Assembly (NCBI GenBank): GCA_002900995.3
Contig: CM035310.1
Coordinates: 1,910,138 to 1,974,137, forward strand
Reading direction: 5' to 3'
From: Ganoderma boninense
Lineage: Eukaryota; Basidiomycota; Agaricomycetes; Polyporales; Polyporaceae
Length of the DNA: 64,000 nt
The position numbers and the translations under genes are program-made. Every line of letters starts with the position of its first letter. Position 1 is the first letter of the stretch. Positions 11,017 to 23,170 of this stretch are shown piece after piece. The notes beneath the pieces are model-generated. The model ran no database searches, was not told where the DNA came from, and saw nothing but the letters and a program-made list of their open reading frames with translations.

Positions 11017-12174
11017 GGTGATGTCAAGGTGAGATGTGGGATGTGGAGGCGTGTGGAGCGTAGACTGGATGAAGACCAGAGTCTAGTGTGATCTAAGAGA
11101 AGGAAGGCGTAAAGCAAGAGAGTGGTGTGCCTGCACCCGAAGGAAGTCGTGAAGCGGCCGAACGCTGAGTGGACTGAGGCGGGATGCTGAGTGGAATGGG
11201 GAACGAGGCGGGAACGAGGACGCCACTTATGAGCGGCGATGAGGCGCGGGCATGCGCCTCGGTTAAGCAGTCTTCGCACCACGCTTGCATACTTTCTTTG
11301 TGCTCGTCGTCGTCGTGCGGCCTCATTGTGAGAGAAAACAAAAGGGACTCGTTGTAGAACAATGAGGCTGCTTGGCGCTCGTAGGCTTGCTACAGCCACC
11401 CGCAGCCACCGTAGCCAAATACAGCCAAACAGCACCATGCAGGCTTTGGCGCCTGCAGATCCCAAGGCCGCAGCGGGTCGACCTTGTACCTCGTCCATGA
11501 ATCTCATCACCGTCTGTCGTCTTCTCTCGCCCACCCAAAGACCGGACTACTTGCTTCAAAGTCATGTTCTCGTCGTGAAACACGCATAGCACCCGGAAGC
11601 TGACCTTGGACACGCATATACCGCAACTTGATCGTCGACAAGAAGCCCTAGACGCCTAGTGTTTCTGTAAGTCACCTGGTCGCCTTGCGAGACCTGTCGT
11701 GAATGCCTCGTGAATCTGATTTATCGCCTAGTGCGTGGTGTGTTAGATATACTTGAAGCGGCCATTGAGAACGGGACATCGTCCATGAACTCTCCCTTGC
11801 TCAATACCCGGCGCGGTGACACCCAGCGGACAGCTTCCGAGGGCTTGAATACTGTCCGCAGAATGGAATGCTTGAGAGACTTGTATGTCTCTTAATGCCT
11901 CCATTGAATTTGACAGCGAATGAACAGGGAGACGGCGGTGCGTTAAGCGACACACGAACTTCTCAAGCAGTCTTCGCGAACCAGCGGGTTTTCCCCCGCC
12001 GTGCCATGACTTCGTTGTAAATACTCCCCACCTCCCACGCCCTATTCAGTGCCCACGGCCTGTCGGGCGCGTGTGGAAATGATTGGGGAGCTCTAACCGC
12101 ACATATTATAAGCACATCGCCCAGTATATGCGATCCACCCACCTCCCCGAACTTGGACGCCAACAGCCCTTCGG
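11017..12174. other. Divergent intergenic region
   Basis: It lies between the minus-strand DUF7598-like gene and the plus-strand SRPBCC gene, so it should carry both promoters. Frames present are short, overlapping and without domains. No clear TATA box was identified next to either start. Confidence 0.4.
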
Positions 12175-12830
12175 ATGCACAACCTCCACCTCCCGTCTCC
12201 CGCCTTCTCAGGTGTGGCCGAGTATGTCGTCAACGTCGAAATCGATGCTCCCATCGATAGCGTATGGGCCATCTTGATTGACCTCAAGTCATATCCCCTT
12301 TGGTGAGCCAAGGCTCCTGCACACCTAAATAAAAGGCAGCTGATAAAATGTTGTTTCGATAGGAATCCCCACAAGTACGTGTCAAATCTTCCAGTACATC
12401 CCATCGAATCCTTACTTGCGTACTTAGTCGGTCCGCTATAATCGTCGATGACGTTTCGCATAAGCCGGCGCAGGACCAATCTCTCCGCCCAGACGTCATC
12501 CTTGAGCTTGCGATACAGATGCCACCAAGCCTCGACACGTCCAAAAAGCCGATCATCAGATATGAGCACGTCACCCTAGTCGACCATGCAGACCACAAAG
12601 TAACATGGAGTGCCGGACGAGTTCCAACACTATTCCGCGGAGAACACTCACATGCCTTGAGTGTAGGGTCTAATGGAAAGACGTTGTGTGAAACGCGGCA
12701 CGTGATTGGAGGACTTTTTGGATATCCGGTCAAACACTTGATGTCTGGGACGATGCAACATTGCCTAGAGGAAATGTCAAATGCCCTCAAGCAGAGAGCA
12801 GAAGGCAAATCGTCTAGATACAAGACGTAG
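12175..12830 (+). CDS. SRPBCC / START-like ligand-binding protein (copy 1)
   Basis: Three exons: 12,175-12,302, a 12-nt micro-exon at 12,363-12,374, and 12,428-12,830, together 180 residues. The pattern VNVEIDAPIDSVWAILIDL is the start of a polyketide-cyclase/START-like fold: beta strand, then alpha helix after a conserved IDAP. The micro-exon completes the YPLWNPHN motif. Later segments (VTWSAGRVPTLFRGEHSHAL, TRHVIGGLFGYPVKHLM) match the later strands and long C-terminal helix of the fold. Proteins of this superfamily bind hydrophobic ligands in a central cavity; the ligand here cannot be read. A paralogue with the same exon layout is at 16,465. The start is the first ATG giving the domain. 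No signal peptide. Confidence 0.8.
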
Positions 12831-13713
12831 GGCAAGTAGTTTCGTATCCTGAGTGTTGCCTCGTCACCAACTTACCACAGCGCGCAACAGGTTGCACATG
12901 TATCGTATTATCTAGGACTATCATGTTTTTTTGAACCACTGAGATAAACCGTGTGTGTCGTCCACTGAACATGAGCTGACCTCGCTTCCTTAATCCCGGC
13001 AGTTGCTCACTCTGCGCATGGAGGTATTCTGGAGCCGGCCCGAATGGACGGTTTGCTTCATTCAGGTCCTATTGTCCCGCCAAATGAACGTCTCACTGAT
13101 GCTACGCCCGCAGAGACTAACGTGGCTGTTCGGATGCCCCAATTCTGACAGAGTTCAGCCCACCACAGCCATTTCTTGGCGTTCTGCGCTCGCATGATGC
13201 AGTAAGTGCCTACCTTCTTTGGACCATTCAGATTAACTGTCGTTGTGTCTCTCGGTCCAGCAGGAAAATCCAAGAGTTTCTGCCATGCGAGTTGACGAGC
13301 CACTACTGGCAGAATAACCGCATCGTACCGAAATCTCATAGCAGATCATGCTCACAAATGACGGAGCCGTCCCTCCATCTGTGGAGCCTTCGACGGCAAA
13401 ATACGGAACACGGAGGGAGAGCCGCGCGGGATCCTCGTCTGTGTGCATGGTGTATGGCTACCCTCGATGTCGGCAGCCAATACAGGTCAAGGATACAACC
13501 CTTCCGAGATGGCGATTTGTCCTCAATGAGGGAGATCATCACGACCCGGACTCTGCACCTTTTGTTCTTGCAGGCCTTCTCATGGTGGCGGGCTCGTTGG
13601 TCGACTGAGGACTGGAGGAGGTACGTAGACACATGCACACACACCTACACCTACTTAAGGCCTCGACTCGACTGCTCAGAGACTCACAGCTCTCATCCTC
13701 CCAATTCGCCAAC
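12831..13713. other. Intergenic, no gene seen
   Basis: Short frames only. It probably holds the terminator of the SRPBCC gene and the promoter of the carrier gene. Confidence 0.4.
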
Positions 13714-15905
13714 ATGGCACTCTCCGCGGCCTTTCTCGTCTATTCTGGCGTGATGCCCCTCATCAAAACGTACGTCGCTATGCACCTTGCAGTATTTCCT
13801 TGTAGCTTGTTTTTACCCTTCGCAGGTTCTCCGCGCTGGTCTGCGGCTTCGTTCTCGTCAAGCTGGACATGTTTCCTCCAGCAGCATCCCGAGCAGTATC
13901 CATCATCAGCATGAACATCGCTCTCCCCGCTCTCATATTCGCGAATATCGTTCCTTCCTTCACGCCAGCGAACGCTTCAGCCCTAGGTCCCTTGCTTATG
14001 ATGGGCTTCATGTATCAGGCACTCGGTTTCGCTATGGGAATCCTCATACGTGAGCTCTGCTACGTCCCTCGAAATTTCTGGCAAGGGATCGTCATCCTGA
14101 CGGGAATGAGCAATTGGGGCAACCTACGTCAGTACCATCCACGTATTTCCTGTCGCAACTTCGAGAACCTAACAACATCCCACAGCCAGCGCGATCGTCA
14201 TGTCGGTGACTCAGCAACCGCCATTCAACCCTGCGGCAGACCCTGCTCGTGCGTATGCTTGCTTACCCGCTCCATCTTCATTCGGACTGAATAGGCGCGC
14301 CAGTCGGCATCTCGTATGTGTCCCTGTTCTCCGTGACCTACCACATCGTGTTTTGGATTTGCGGCGCAGCGAGCTCGCTTGCGTGGGATTACCTTCCTGG
14401 GGTCCCGCAGGGCGAAGAAGCCGAGCGTCGTGTATCGTGGAAGGAGAAGCCTATTGGACACCTTGTTGCTCGTGCTTTACGTCTCCCGGTCGTGCCTGTT
14501 CCCCCTTTCGTGCCGCAGTCCAAGAAGAAGGATGAAGAAGGATTCTCTGCCAAGGACGACAAGGGCTCTTCATCGCCATCGACCACGAGCAGCATCGCCG
14601 AGATCGCCCAATCGAACGTGCCTAAGATCGTGATTTCGGAGGAACCCAAGGTCGATCCCCTCGAAGCTCAGATCGCCCCATGTCTATCGCCTCTCCCCGC
14701 TGCCTCCACTTTCCGATCACGGCGGCTCACAATCGTTATCCCGCCCACGCCCGTTCGCGTCTCGACCATCCCGTCGCCCCTTCGCCAATCCATACCGTCC
14801 ACCCCAGGATGGGTGACTGCCCCTTCCTCTCCGACACGTGGGTTCACGTTGGCCTCGCCTGTGATATCGATCATCTCAGCGACTCCCGCACGGTCTATTC
14901 CCCCGACGACTCCGGTTCGCTCTGTCCACTCTATTCACTCTCTGGAAGATCCCGCCGTGATCGCTGCCCTCGAGAAATCCTCTGTCAGCACCAAGAAGCA
15001 ACGCGGCTGGGTCCTCGGCTCGCTCTTTGCGCTCCTGAAGCCCGTCACCCTGTCTCTTGCCATCTCCATCCCTACTGCCCTCATTAAGCCTCTCAAGGCC
15101 CTCTTCGTCGACTGTGCGTCCCCAGGGTGCCCAAACTGGCATGGCCCAGACAACCGGCCCCCGCTCGCCTTCGTGATGGATACGGGTAAGAGCTCGGCCC
15201 GTGGGCCGGCGGCTCCCTACCGACTCACAGTAGCTGACTTGCGCGCACGCGCTCCACCTCCACAGTGCAGTTCGTGGACACGATCGCGGTGCCGCTCGCG
15301 CTCATCCTCTTGGGGGCCTCGTTCGCACGAATCAAGGTGCCGCGGCCGCTCTCTCGGCTCCCGATCATGGCGATGCTCTGCGTCACGCTCGCCAAGACGG
15401 TCGTGCTGCCCATCATCGGCGTGGCCGCCGTGCAGGGGATGGTCCGGGTGGGCCTCATCCCCGCGAACGCGAAGGCGGAGAAGTTCGTCGCAATGCTCCT
15501 GAGCGGGACGCCTGCCGCTGTCAAGTAAGCATACCTTCTCCTCCTTCGGCGTGCCCATCTGCGTCCGGCTCTGCCGAGACCACCGTGCGGCGGCGTCTCT
15601 CTTGTGAGGTTGGGCTGGTTTCACTGACACGTGAATGGGATGGTTGTAGCCAAATGATCGTCTCTTCACTCTACGCCCCGGAGGGGAATGTGGACACCTT
15701 GTCGGCCTTCTTCTTGATACAATGTAAGTCTCATCGCATGGGATGTTACGCCGAAATTAACGCGCGAGCCTTGCTTCCACAGACATCTTCATGTTCATTT
15801 CTTCCGCGTAAGTACTGCGTGTTCAATATGGCATACGCCGTGTTAAAACATCACTAATCCATCTCACACAGGGTGTTGACCGCCGTCTCGATTCTATTGG
15901 TATGA
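13714..15905 (+). CDS. Auxin-efflux-carrier (PIN-like) family transporter
   Basis: Eight exons: 13,714-13,769, 13,826-14,127, 14,186-14,248, 14,295-15,185, 15,266-15,524, 15,650-15,723, 15,783-15,807 and 15,872-15,905. They sum to exactly 567 codons plus stop. The N-terminal bundle (five TMs) contains IISMNIALPALIFANI and the family motif NWGNLPSAIVMSV, as in fungal membrane-transport proteins of the auxin-efflux family. A cytosolic loop of about 200 residues, rich in Ser, Thr and Pro, follows. The C-terminal bundle has VDTIAVPLALILLGASFARI, LAKTVVLPIIGV and the end VLTAVSILLV. Fungal members are usually placed in the ER or other endomembranes, and substrates are not established. It lies between two SRPBCC genes on the same strand. 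Confidence 0.9.
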
Positions 15906-16464
15906 TGAACTTCGAAGTAGGCACGAACCTGTCGTATCTGGCTTCGTCGCTTCTAGACCCACGTTGTGATGGTTTCTTTCTCGCTTTATGCTGCTATGTG
16001 CTCCGTTCGAGCCGTCCACTCCACATGAAATCTCTCCCTGTTCTATTGGACCGCCACCGCATTCCTGCTACACACTATTCCTTCGTAATTTTCCTTTTTA
16101 ATTCCACCTGGGTCTTTGTGCCATTGAAACCTCGCTTTCTAGCACCCTTCGAGACCTTCCGTAAGTCACAACCCTGCTTCGGAAATTCGGTTCCCAGTGT
16201 CGGAGGCTTTACCCCTTGTGTGCCCTATGGTGCCACTATGAGCGACGCCTCCACTTTCCAGCATAAAAGGCTGAGCGTCTCAGCGACGAGTCTTCATCCC
16301 AGGACCCCACTTCTCCTGTTCTGTGTTCGAGCTCACCCAGTGCGCAAGTCCTCTTCATCGCAACGTTGTACGCTGCGGTCGAAGGACGCTAACCTGACTC
16401 GTTCTTCGTCAGGATCCCTGCCAAGTCTTAATTTGGACTTCATTTCCCAAGCGCCTCGACCATC
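15906..16464. other. Intergenic, promoter region of second SRPBCC gene
   Basis: One 209-codon frame runs through (15,902-16,531), but its sequence has no family character and it overlaps the start of a clear gene, so I do not call it. Confidence 0.4.
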
Positions 16465-17125
16465 ATGTCCAGCTCGCCCCCCACCAACCTCCCGGACCCT
16501 TCCTTCACACCGGCGTTCACCTTTTACGTGACTCGGGAGATCGATGCTCCTCTGGAGACCGTGTGGGAGATCCTCTCCGACTTTACGAAGTACCCAGATT
16601 GGTCAGTACTTGCTATCCGTCTCGTGTAGAGGTGACATTTCAATTTTGTGTTTCGTCGACCACTGTCAGGAACCCGTTCGTGTGCGTAGAAATCTCATCA
16701 AGCAACCGTTATCTGTGGAGCTTGAAATTTCGTTATGCAGGCGGAGTCAGCAAATCACTGACTCGACTGGCAAGACCGTGCTCGAGGACCAAACGCCGGC
16801 TGAGGGCAAGTACATGCTCATGAAGACGCACATCCCGCCGACCTTGCAGGACACCGTCTGGACCCAAGACGCTTTCGAGTTAATCGTCGCTTACGATGAG
16901 GACAGCCGTCGCATGGCATGGCAGAGTCTCCTGCCTCAGTGGCTCATCAGAGCGGAGAGATGGCAAGCGTTGAGCACAACGGCAGATGGGAAGACGTTCT
17001 ACGAATCCCGGGAGATCCTCGCCGGGTTTGGCGCGTACCTCGTCCAGTGGTTCATTTCTATGCCCCTCACGCAGAGCTTTGACGCGATGGCGGACGCGAT
17101 CCAGACCCAGGCGGAGCAACAATGA
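16465..17125 (+). CDS. SRPBCC / START-like ligand-binding protein (copy 2)
   Basis: Three exons: 16,465-16,601, a 12-nt micro-exon at 16,670-16,681 (GAACCCGTTCGT), and 16,741-17,125, together 177 residues. The domain begins FYVTREIDAPLETVWEILSD and continues YPDWNPFVRSQ across the micro-exon. A strand-rich middle follows (YMLMKTHIPPTLQDTVWTQD), then RRMAWQS, TFYESREILAG, and a long C-terminal helix ending in QTQAEQQ. It is alignable end to end with the protein at 12,175 and has both introns at homologous positions, so the pair arose by duplication. A role in binding a hydrophobic ligand is inferred from the superfamily only. The longer open frame starting at 16,544 reads through intron sequence and is not the protein. 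Confidence 0.85.
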
Positions 17126-17394
17126 TAGTCTAGGTTGTCATCCCATATTCATTACCGGTCATAGTCTAAGAAACTGATATTCGTCAATGGAAGGTCATCT
17201 ATGGCTTCGCCACGGGCTCTTGTAGGTTATGCATGGACTTGTTTGCCAATATATTGCACTATGCTTCCATTTTCTACTATACATGCATTCACTGTGTGCT
17301 ATGGCTAATGCATACTCCATGCCCGAAGACTTCTCCTCCACCCTGAGGTAGGTTAATACTCATGACTAGAATGCGAAGGCTTACCTGGGACTTT

Positions 17395-18660
17395 CATCCG
17401 CGATCCAAGGGACCCTAGAACTAGCAGGACCCGTTAGGGAGTATAGTAGAAGTGAGAACTCACCTGCATCTGCCAGGCTCGCCGCGTTGATCCCGGTGCA
17501 CGCTACAATAATATTTAGGTGAGTTCCCAACCTAATACGTGGAAAGTCGAAGATGCTCACTAGTCGGAGGCTCAGCCTTGCAGTGCGACACGCCCACTCC
17601 GCACAATCCGAGTCGCCCATCCCCGACAGGCGACTGTACCGGAAAGGCGTTGACTCGTCCACCTCTTCGCCAGCACAATGAAGTGACTCGCGGCGAGGGT
17701 GGGAGCCTGAGTGCGACGCGCGCGAACGTCGACCGCCACCAGGTGGGCTTATGATCGACGGGGCGGCTGACACCTGGTGCGGGTGACTGGACGCGAGGTA
17801 AGTGTCTGTCTTGCACGGAACCTGGGGAAAGATAGGCTTACATGGTGTTTGGTCAGCCGTGCGATGTGACGTCCAGACATTGAACGACCACGAAGGGGCC
17901 AGAGAAGAGGAACTACCGAACATGGCGATGAGCGACAGAATGCATCGAAGGAGGCGTAAGAGCGTACCAGGAACATTGGTGCGTGGACACCTCCGACGCG
18001 AAAGGCTGACAAGAAGTGTGAGCCGATGATATGGCGAAGAAGGCTATAGAGCCACATACCGGTCGACAGCGAGGTGCCCAGCGACCCCGTCCAAGCGGCC
18101 TCCGACATGGACATGTGGGGGAGAGACATCCCAGCCCGACTTTCGACCCCTCCCGAGAGCGTACGACCGACTACCCACATAGTATACACCAATGCGGGTC
18201 GCCGGCGCACCTAAGGGGATGAGGAGGGGAAGAAGTGGACATGGGAGTCCTGGGGAGAGAGAGGACGGGGCGAGACGATGGTCTTATATACGCTGGAGGC
18301 TGGCACTTTCGGCGTATGTCGGCAAGTTGAAGTCGGAGTCAGCCTGGCACTAGGACAAAAGGTCAGCCATATTCGGCTTCCAGAGGCGCGTGATTCTCCT
18401 TCTCGTCTGCCTCACCGATTGATTGCGATGGATGGATAGCGGGCGGCCTGAGGCAGCCCCACAGTATCTTTCCATACGCGGACCCTCTGCAACGCCGCCC
18501 GAGGGCGCCCTCTCGTAACACGCTGGGTGGCACCTTCGCGGCAAGCGAAATTACCCTGTGCGATGCTTCCACAGGTCCTCGTCAGAATCCACCGCCTTGT
18601 CCTCCTTTTGTTTTCCGAGTCTTTGGTGGGAAGAATATGTGCAAACCGGTGCGTCCGAGC
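17395..18660 (-). repeat. Dispersed spliced repeat, copy A
   Basis: One of six copies of a ~1.1-1.4 kb unit. The 5' end has a TATATAAG box (18,290-18,283, minus), then an ATG about 50 nt on. Conserved intron-like borders follow: GTATGTGG donor and CTTGTCAG acceptor around the segment GTCGGAGGTGTCCA, GTACGC and GGTAG, GTAAGCC and GTCCAG, then CGACTA/GTGAGC and TTGTAG before CGTGCACCGGGA. Unlike four other copies, a single frame from 18,210 to 17,749 stays open for 153 codons without removing introns. If introns are removed, a second frame stays open to CKAEPPTTCTG. The 3' exons are unique to this copy. I cannot decide which frame, if any, is translated. Confidence 0.7.
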
Positions 18661-19374
18661 CGAAGATCGATCGAGAAGTGGGAGGATAACGAAGAGATCC
18701 CGCCCTCTGCACGCCAGGAAGGTCTTGAACCGATTAGACTCCTGCAAGGCGGTGTTTTCTTCCAAGAGCTCCTTATGCGAACCAGACCCCTGTGTTCCGT
18801 TGCGCGCAACTGTGGTCGATGTTCGTGTGAGTCTCGTACTTTGAGAGCCGAAACGACGGCTGACGATCTTGTGGACTGGGAAGCTCGACGACGCCACAAG
18901 TGCGCGACGAGACTGCGCCTTGTATACATGTGTCGTTGCGCTGCCAGACTGTCATAGCGTATCTTTCTGGTACAATCGTCAGGAAAACGGTAGCTAACCA
19001 GTTTCGTATGATACCCTCAGCCAACTATCTGCAATGGCCTGCTTTTCTGACATTGGTTGCATATTTCGAGTCAGATCTTCAGGGCTTATCAAGGAGGTAG
19101 GACCATCTCGAAGTTCCTTACCAATCCTGCTTCATGTCCACTACCCCGGCCAGAGAAAGGAAAGTCCGCCATCGAGTCGGACGACTGATGCTTGAGCGTG
19201 TTCAGGCACAGGTCGTAGTCGTACGAGTTAGCTACGGAACCAGTATGTATATATTTCATTGTTGAGACTACTAACGATATATACATGAGATTTATTCGAC
19301 TCCTCTCCTCCACGACCTTTAAGGCACCATATACCGGAGACCTTACCTGACATGGGGTGGATAGCGACTGGTAT
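18661..19374. other. Spacer between repeat copies A and B
   Basis: No supported gene. It separates two repeat copies in the same orientation, suggesting an old local duplication of the unit. Confidence 0.4.
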
Positions 19375-20480
19375 CTAAATAGATCGCAAGTATCAGCGAA
19401 AGCATGGAGGATCAACACTCACCAGCATTCATCCGCATCTAGTGGTGAGGTCCCGGTGCACGCTGCAATGACTCCAGTAAGTCTCCTGCCGAATATCATC
19501 ATGGTACACTTGATGAACTCGCCAGTCTGAGACTCAGCCTTGCAGTGCGACACGTCGACTCCGCACAATCCGAGTCGCCCATCCCCGACAGGCAACCTGT
19601 ACCGGAAAGGCGTTGGCTTACCCACCTCTTCGCCGGCACAATGAAGTGATTCGCGGCGAGGGTGGGAGCCTGAGTGCGACGAGCGCGAACGTCGACCGCC
19701 ACGAGGTGGGCTTACGATCGACGGGTCGGCTGACAACCTTGTGCGGGGTGGCTAGAAGCGACGTGAGCCTTCGGCTTGTACGGTGCACTCGAGAGGAGAA
19801 TGGACGTACGTGGTTGTGGGTCAGCCTATGCCATGTGACGGCGTGCAGCGCACGCGCCACATAGAGAAGAAAGGAGAGAAAACTGTGCGCCACAACGATG
19901 AGCGATGGCGTCGTGCAACGGACCGAATGGGACTTACCGAGAAATGGTGGTGAGTGGGCACCTCCGACGCCAGAAGCTTGTATGAGAAGATTAGCTAGCG
20001 ACTCTCGAGAGAAGAGTACAGACCAACGTACGGGTCGATAGCGAGATGCCCAGCGACCCCGTCCACGCGGCCTCCGACATGGACATATGGGGGAGAAGCA
20101 TCCCAGTCCACGTTCAACCCTTCCCGAGAGCGTACGGCGGACTACCCACATAGCATACACCGATGCGGGTCGCCGCCGCACCTGAGAGGATGAGGAGGGG
20201 AAGAAGTGGACATGGGAGTTCTGAGGAGAGAGAGGATGGGCCAAGCCACGGTCTTTTATAGGTAGGAGGATGGCACTTTCCGGCGCATGTCGGCACGTTC
20301 GTGTTGGAGTCAGCCCTCGAAGCCGGACAAACGGTCAGCCAATTCGGGACGCGAACGCCTGTGATTCAGTTGTTCGCATGCGTCCACGATTGATTGGAAC
20401 GGAATGTAAGCTTGTCAGCACCGGTCAGCACCGGCCAGCCGCCATCGTGTCTTGCCATTTATGTCCGTGCAGGGGCTGAG
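19375..20480 (-). repeat. Dispersed spliced repeat, copy B
   Basis: Same unit and orientation as copy A, but of the sub-type shared with copies C and D: the GGTTGAACG variant, and V-exon GGCGTCGGAGGTGCCCA. Differences from A/E/F include single-base indels that change frame. A 208-codon frame (20,244-19,618) runs through exons and introns alike. The 3' part keeps the GTGCACCGGGACCTC exon start with GTGAGTG and GTAAGG donors. The promoter region is less like the others. Confidence 0.65.
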
Positions 20481-21998
20481 TGCTGAGTTTGCAACGCCGC
20501 CCGACTGACAGCAGCACTTGTAATCAGTAGCGTCAGTGCCACCCTGGGGCCACCTCGGCGGTGATCAAGAATCAAGATTAGATTCACCCTATGCAACGCG
20601 TCGGATGATGCATGTCTGATCTCCTTGCGTTCTCTGTTCCTTCAGGCATTCCGAGGCGTGCGTCTTCAACGAGACCCCGAGTGAGACGATGTGAATCCTG
20701 TGCGATTTGGGCGATGTCGGGAAGTGTCAAGGGTTGATTCCAAGCGAAGGGGAGCAACTTGAAGTGAATGGCCAGCGAATCGTCAGTCGCGAGATGAAGT
20801 TAGAGTCCAAGAGATCTAGAGTTCATACGTTCAACGTGGATCCACCATGGGTGCACCCTTGGTATGAGGGCCGCGGCAAGCTCGGCCCGGTTCCAGTGGC
20901 GATGATGGACGCAGCGCGAATTGGCAGTCTGCGGCACCCCCCGGGGACGTCCTCTCTTGGTCTACGGATGGCACGATATTGGGACTTGCGTACCATCAAG
21001 AATCGTAATGTACATATGTCTGATACTCTGTGATAAAGGAGAAGAAAGAAAAATGACATGCTCATTTGAGCATTCGGCGGCCTGGCGGCCCGGGGGGCCC
21101 AGTAGGAGCCTTGCTAAATTGCTGCATGCTCGACGCGAAGAAACACCCTGCTTTTCGCCACTCATATCTTGTTGGTCATGTCTCTAAATGCTTGGACATA
21201 TATACACGACGCGTCTGGCGCGCAACATACAAGGTGACAGTACTACCGATAGCGAGTCACGGGAAGAAAGCCACAGATGCAAGGCTACACGAGTGGAATA
21301 GTTTCGGCGCACGTTGGCTTCCCCACATCGTGGGTACTAGTCCCGAGGGCCACGAAGAGGCCTGCGCCAGGAACGACCTCACCACAAACGCATACGCGTG
21401 TGTAGCGATGACCGACCGTACCCCGGGGCCGGCGTTTGAAACGAGGGCCGGCAACTTGATGCGTCTTGAAGCCCTCGAGCCGGTGTCGGAAATTGGGACA
21501 AGACAAACACTCTAACTAAGCCTATGCTACGTAAAAGTTGCTCCCCTCGGCAACGGCTGGGCTCCCTGGCGTCCATCCCGGCAGTTTAATAATTTAATGT
21601 CGGAATATAATCTTGCTTAAATGCAATCCTAGGGAACCCCACGGTGAGCGGAGGAAACGGGACAGGATTGGGATCCGACTCACCTTTGTCGTCCAAGGCC
21701 AATATTTTTGGATGCTGTCGAATTTTTAGAATCATTGTCGCCGAAGATGCGATTCCCAGTAGGCTCAGACTCATCACGCGATTTTCATAACGGTCGGCTC
21801 GGAGTCTTGAGGCACACGGCAGTCCACACGGCGAATGACAGTCCTTAGGTCCAGGGTCCGGTCGACGAGGATGCGAGATACCGTTGAATGGGCTGCTCGA
21901 GGGGTTTGAAACCTGATGCGCAAGAGACGACACGGTTAGCTAGTCTTGATAGGGGGAGATGAAGGAAGTGTTATGGCACCGATGGGAAATATCCTCAG
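20481..21998. other. Intergenic, weak exon-like block
   Basis: No confident gene. The minus-strand frame 21,933-21,586 is preceded by a GCGCATCAG acceptor-like site and followed by an AAAG/GTGAGT donor-like site, so it could be a downstream exon of the small gene at 22,237. It has no known domain. Confidence 0.3.
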
Positions 21999-22237
21999 CT
22001 AGCGATTGCGTCCTCGTCCGCGAGTGGGAACCTGGTCGTCCAAGCCGCGAGTGAGAATCTGGTCGTCCAAGCCGCGAGTGAGAACCTGGTCGTCCAAGTT
22101 GTCAGTGGCAAAGTTATCCTATCAAAGATGTCAGAAAGGTCAGCAGGGCGTCGGGGGGTCGGCTGCGAGGGGAGCTTGAAGGTTCATATAAGCAAGTGTA
22201 CGGGAAAAAGGAGTGAGAACGGACGTACAGTTGGCAT
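21999..22237 (-). CDS. Small protein with 9-residue tandem repeat
   Basis: A TATAAAATC box (22,319-22,311 on minus) lies about 75 nt before ATG 22,237. Exon 1 is only nine bases (MPT, 22,237-22,229), followed by a GTACGT donor. The acceptor GATAG (22,121-22,119) opens exon 2, 22,118-21,999, in frame to TAG. The 42-residue product holds three units of LDDQ(V/I)(L/P)TRG and ends RGRGRNR. Each unit ends in Arg-Gly. There is no signal peptide, so a secreted repeat-peptide precursor is not supported as it stands. Extra exons further downstream are possible. The function is not recognised. The promoter, donor and acceptor together are the reason for calling it. Confidence 0.35.
22024..22098. repeat. 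27-bp tandem repeat, 2.8 units
   Basis: The unit is GTGAGAACCTGGTCGTCCAA plus GCCGCGA, in two full copies and one 21-base partial copy, with only a few differences. The 27-bp period keeps frame, so on the minus strand it encodes the nine-residue repeat LDDQVLTRG. Confidence 0.9.
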
Positions 22238-22239
22238 CG

Positions 22240-23170
22240 CCAAGTGTGAGGAGGACGAAGGGCGGCGAAGGTGGGGGTTGTAGTGAGGGCAGTAGAGAGC
22301 CAGAGAGGGGGATTTTATACCCGCGAAGCAGCCGGCTACCTTCAGGGTTGGAGGCCAAACCGGGGCGAAAGGCTTACGGCAGCGCTCTCGCCACAACGAC
22401 TTGCATTCCTCGCCGCCCACAACACCCCAGCGGTCTGTGCTCTTGTCGCCCCGTCATGTTGCTCAATCTCGGATCAATCGGTGGATCAATAAAGAATCCT
22501 GAAACAACAATTCTGTTCTGTTCTCCCTGAGGGTTTCGTCTCCGACCTCCACTCAAGGCAGCTGCCGTGAGGCCAACACAGATCCCGGATTTGATAAATT
22601 AGAACTTGATAATGGTACATGTGTCCTGGATATGAGACGTTCATAAGTGAGGACATGGCAGCACTTGGTAGCCACGGTTTTCTCTCACAAATGGCTTGGA
22701 TTTGAAGTTTAAGGTCATTGCGAGACATGCTGGCAGCCCTGGGTATTGAGGCCTGAGGAGGGGAAGAAGTGCGAATGCAGCGGGAAACTCGGTTGGCGTG
22801 TATGAGATCAATTCAAGCAGGATCTGGGGACAAACGGGGTTTCAAAAGGAGAATTACCGTCCGCTGGAGCTTGGCGAGTCATGGCGGCAAGCTGCTTCAG
22901 CATTGGGCAGCCCAGTGGGGCCACTGGGGCGGCGCGTCACGGTCCACTTCTCTGTTGACACTTATTTGCAGCTGTGGCGCCACCTCCTCGCCGACCCGCC
23001 GAACGCACGAAGACGGCGCACGACTTCGTCGTTTGAGATTAGAGGCAGATTGAAGTATTTACCCTCCCTCCTGCCGTAAGATACCTGCCCACGAGCAGCA
23101 CAGATCCGGTTATCGCAATCTGAATCCAATAATAACATTAGGTGTACGTGAGGTGGTGGTATAATCTATT
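22240..23170. other. Intergenic, no gene seen
   Basis: Short overlapping frames only. It lies upstream of the small repeat gene and downstream of the Hsp70 gene. Confidence 0.4.

Noticed and set aside
16544..17125. 193-codon frame beginning inside the second SRPBCC gene
   Set aside because: It reads through intron 1 and intron 2. The spliced model aligns with the paralogue at 12,175 and is in frame.
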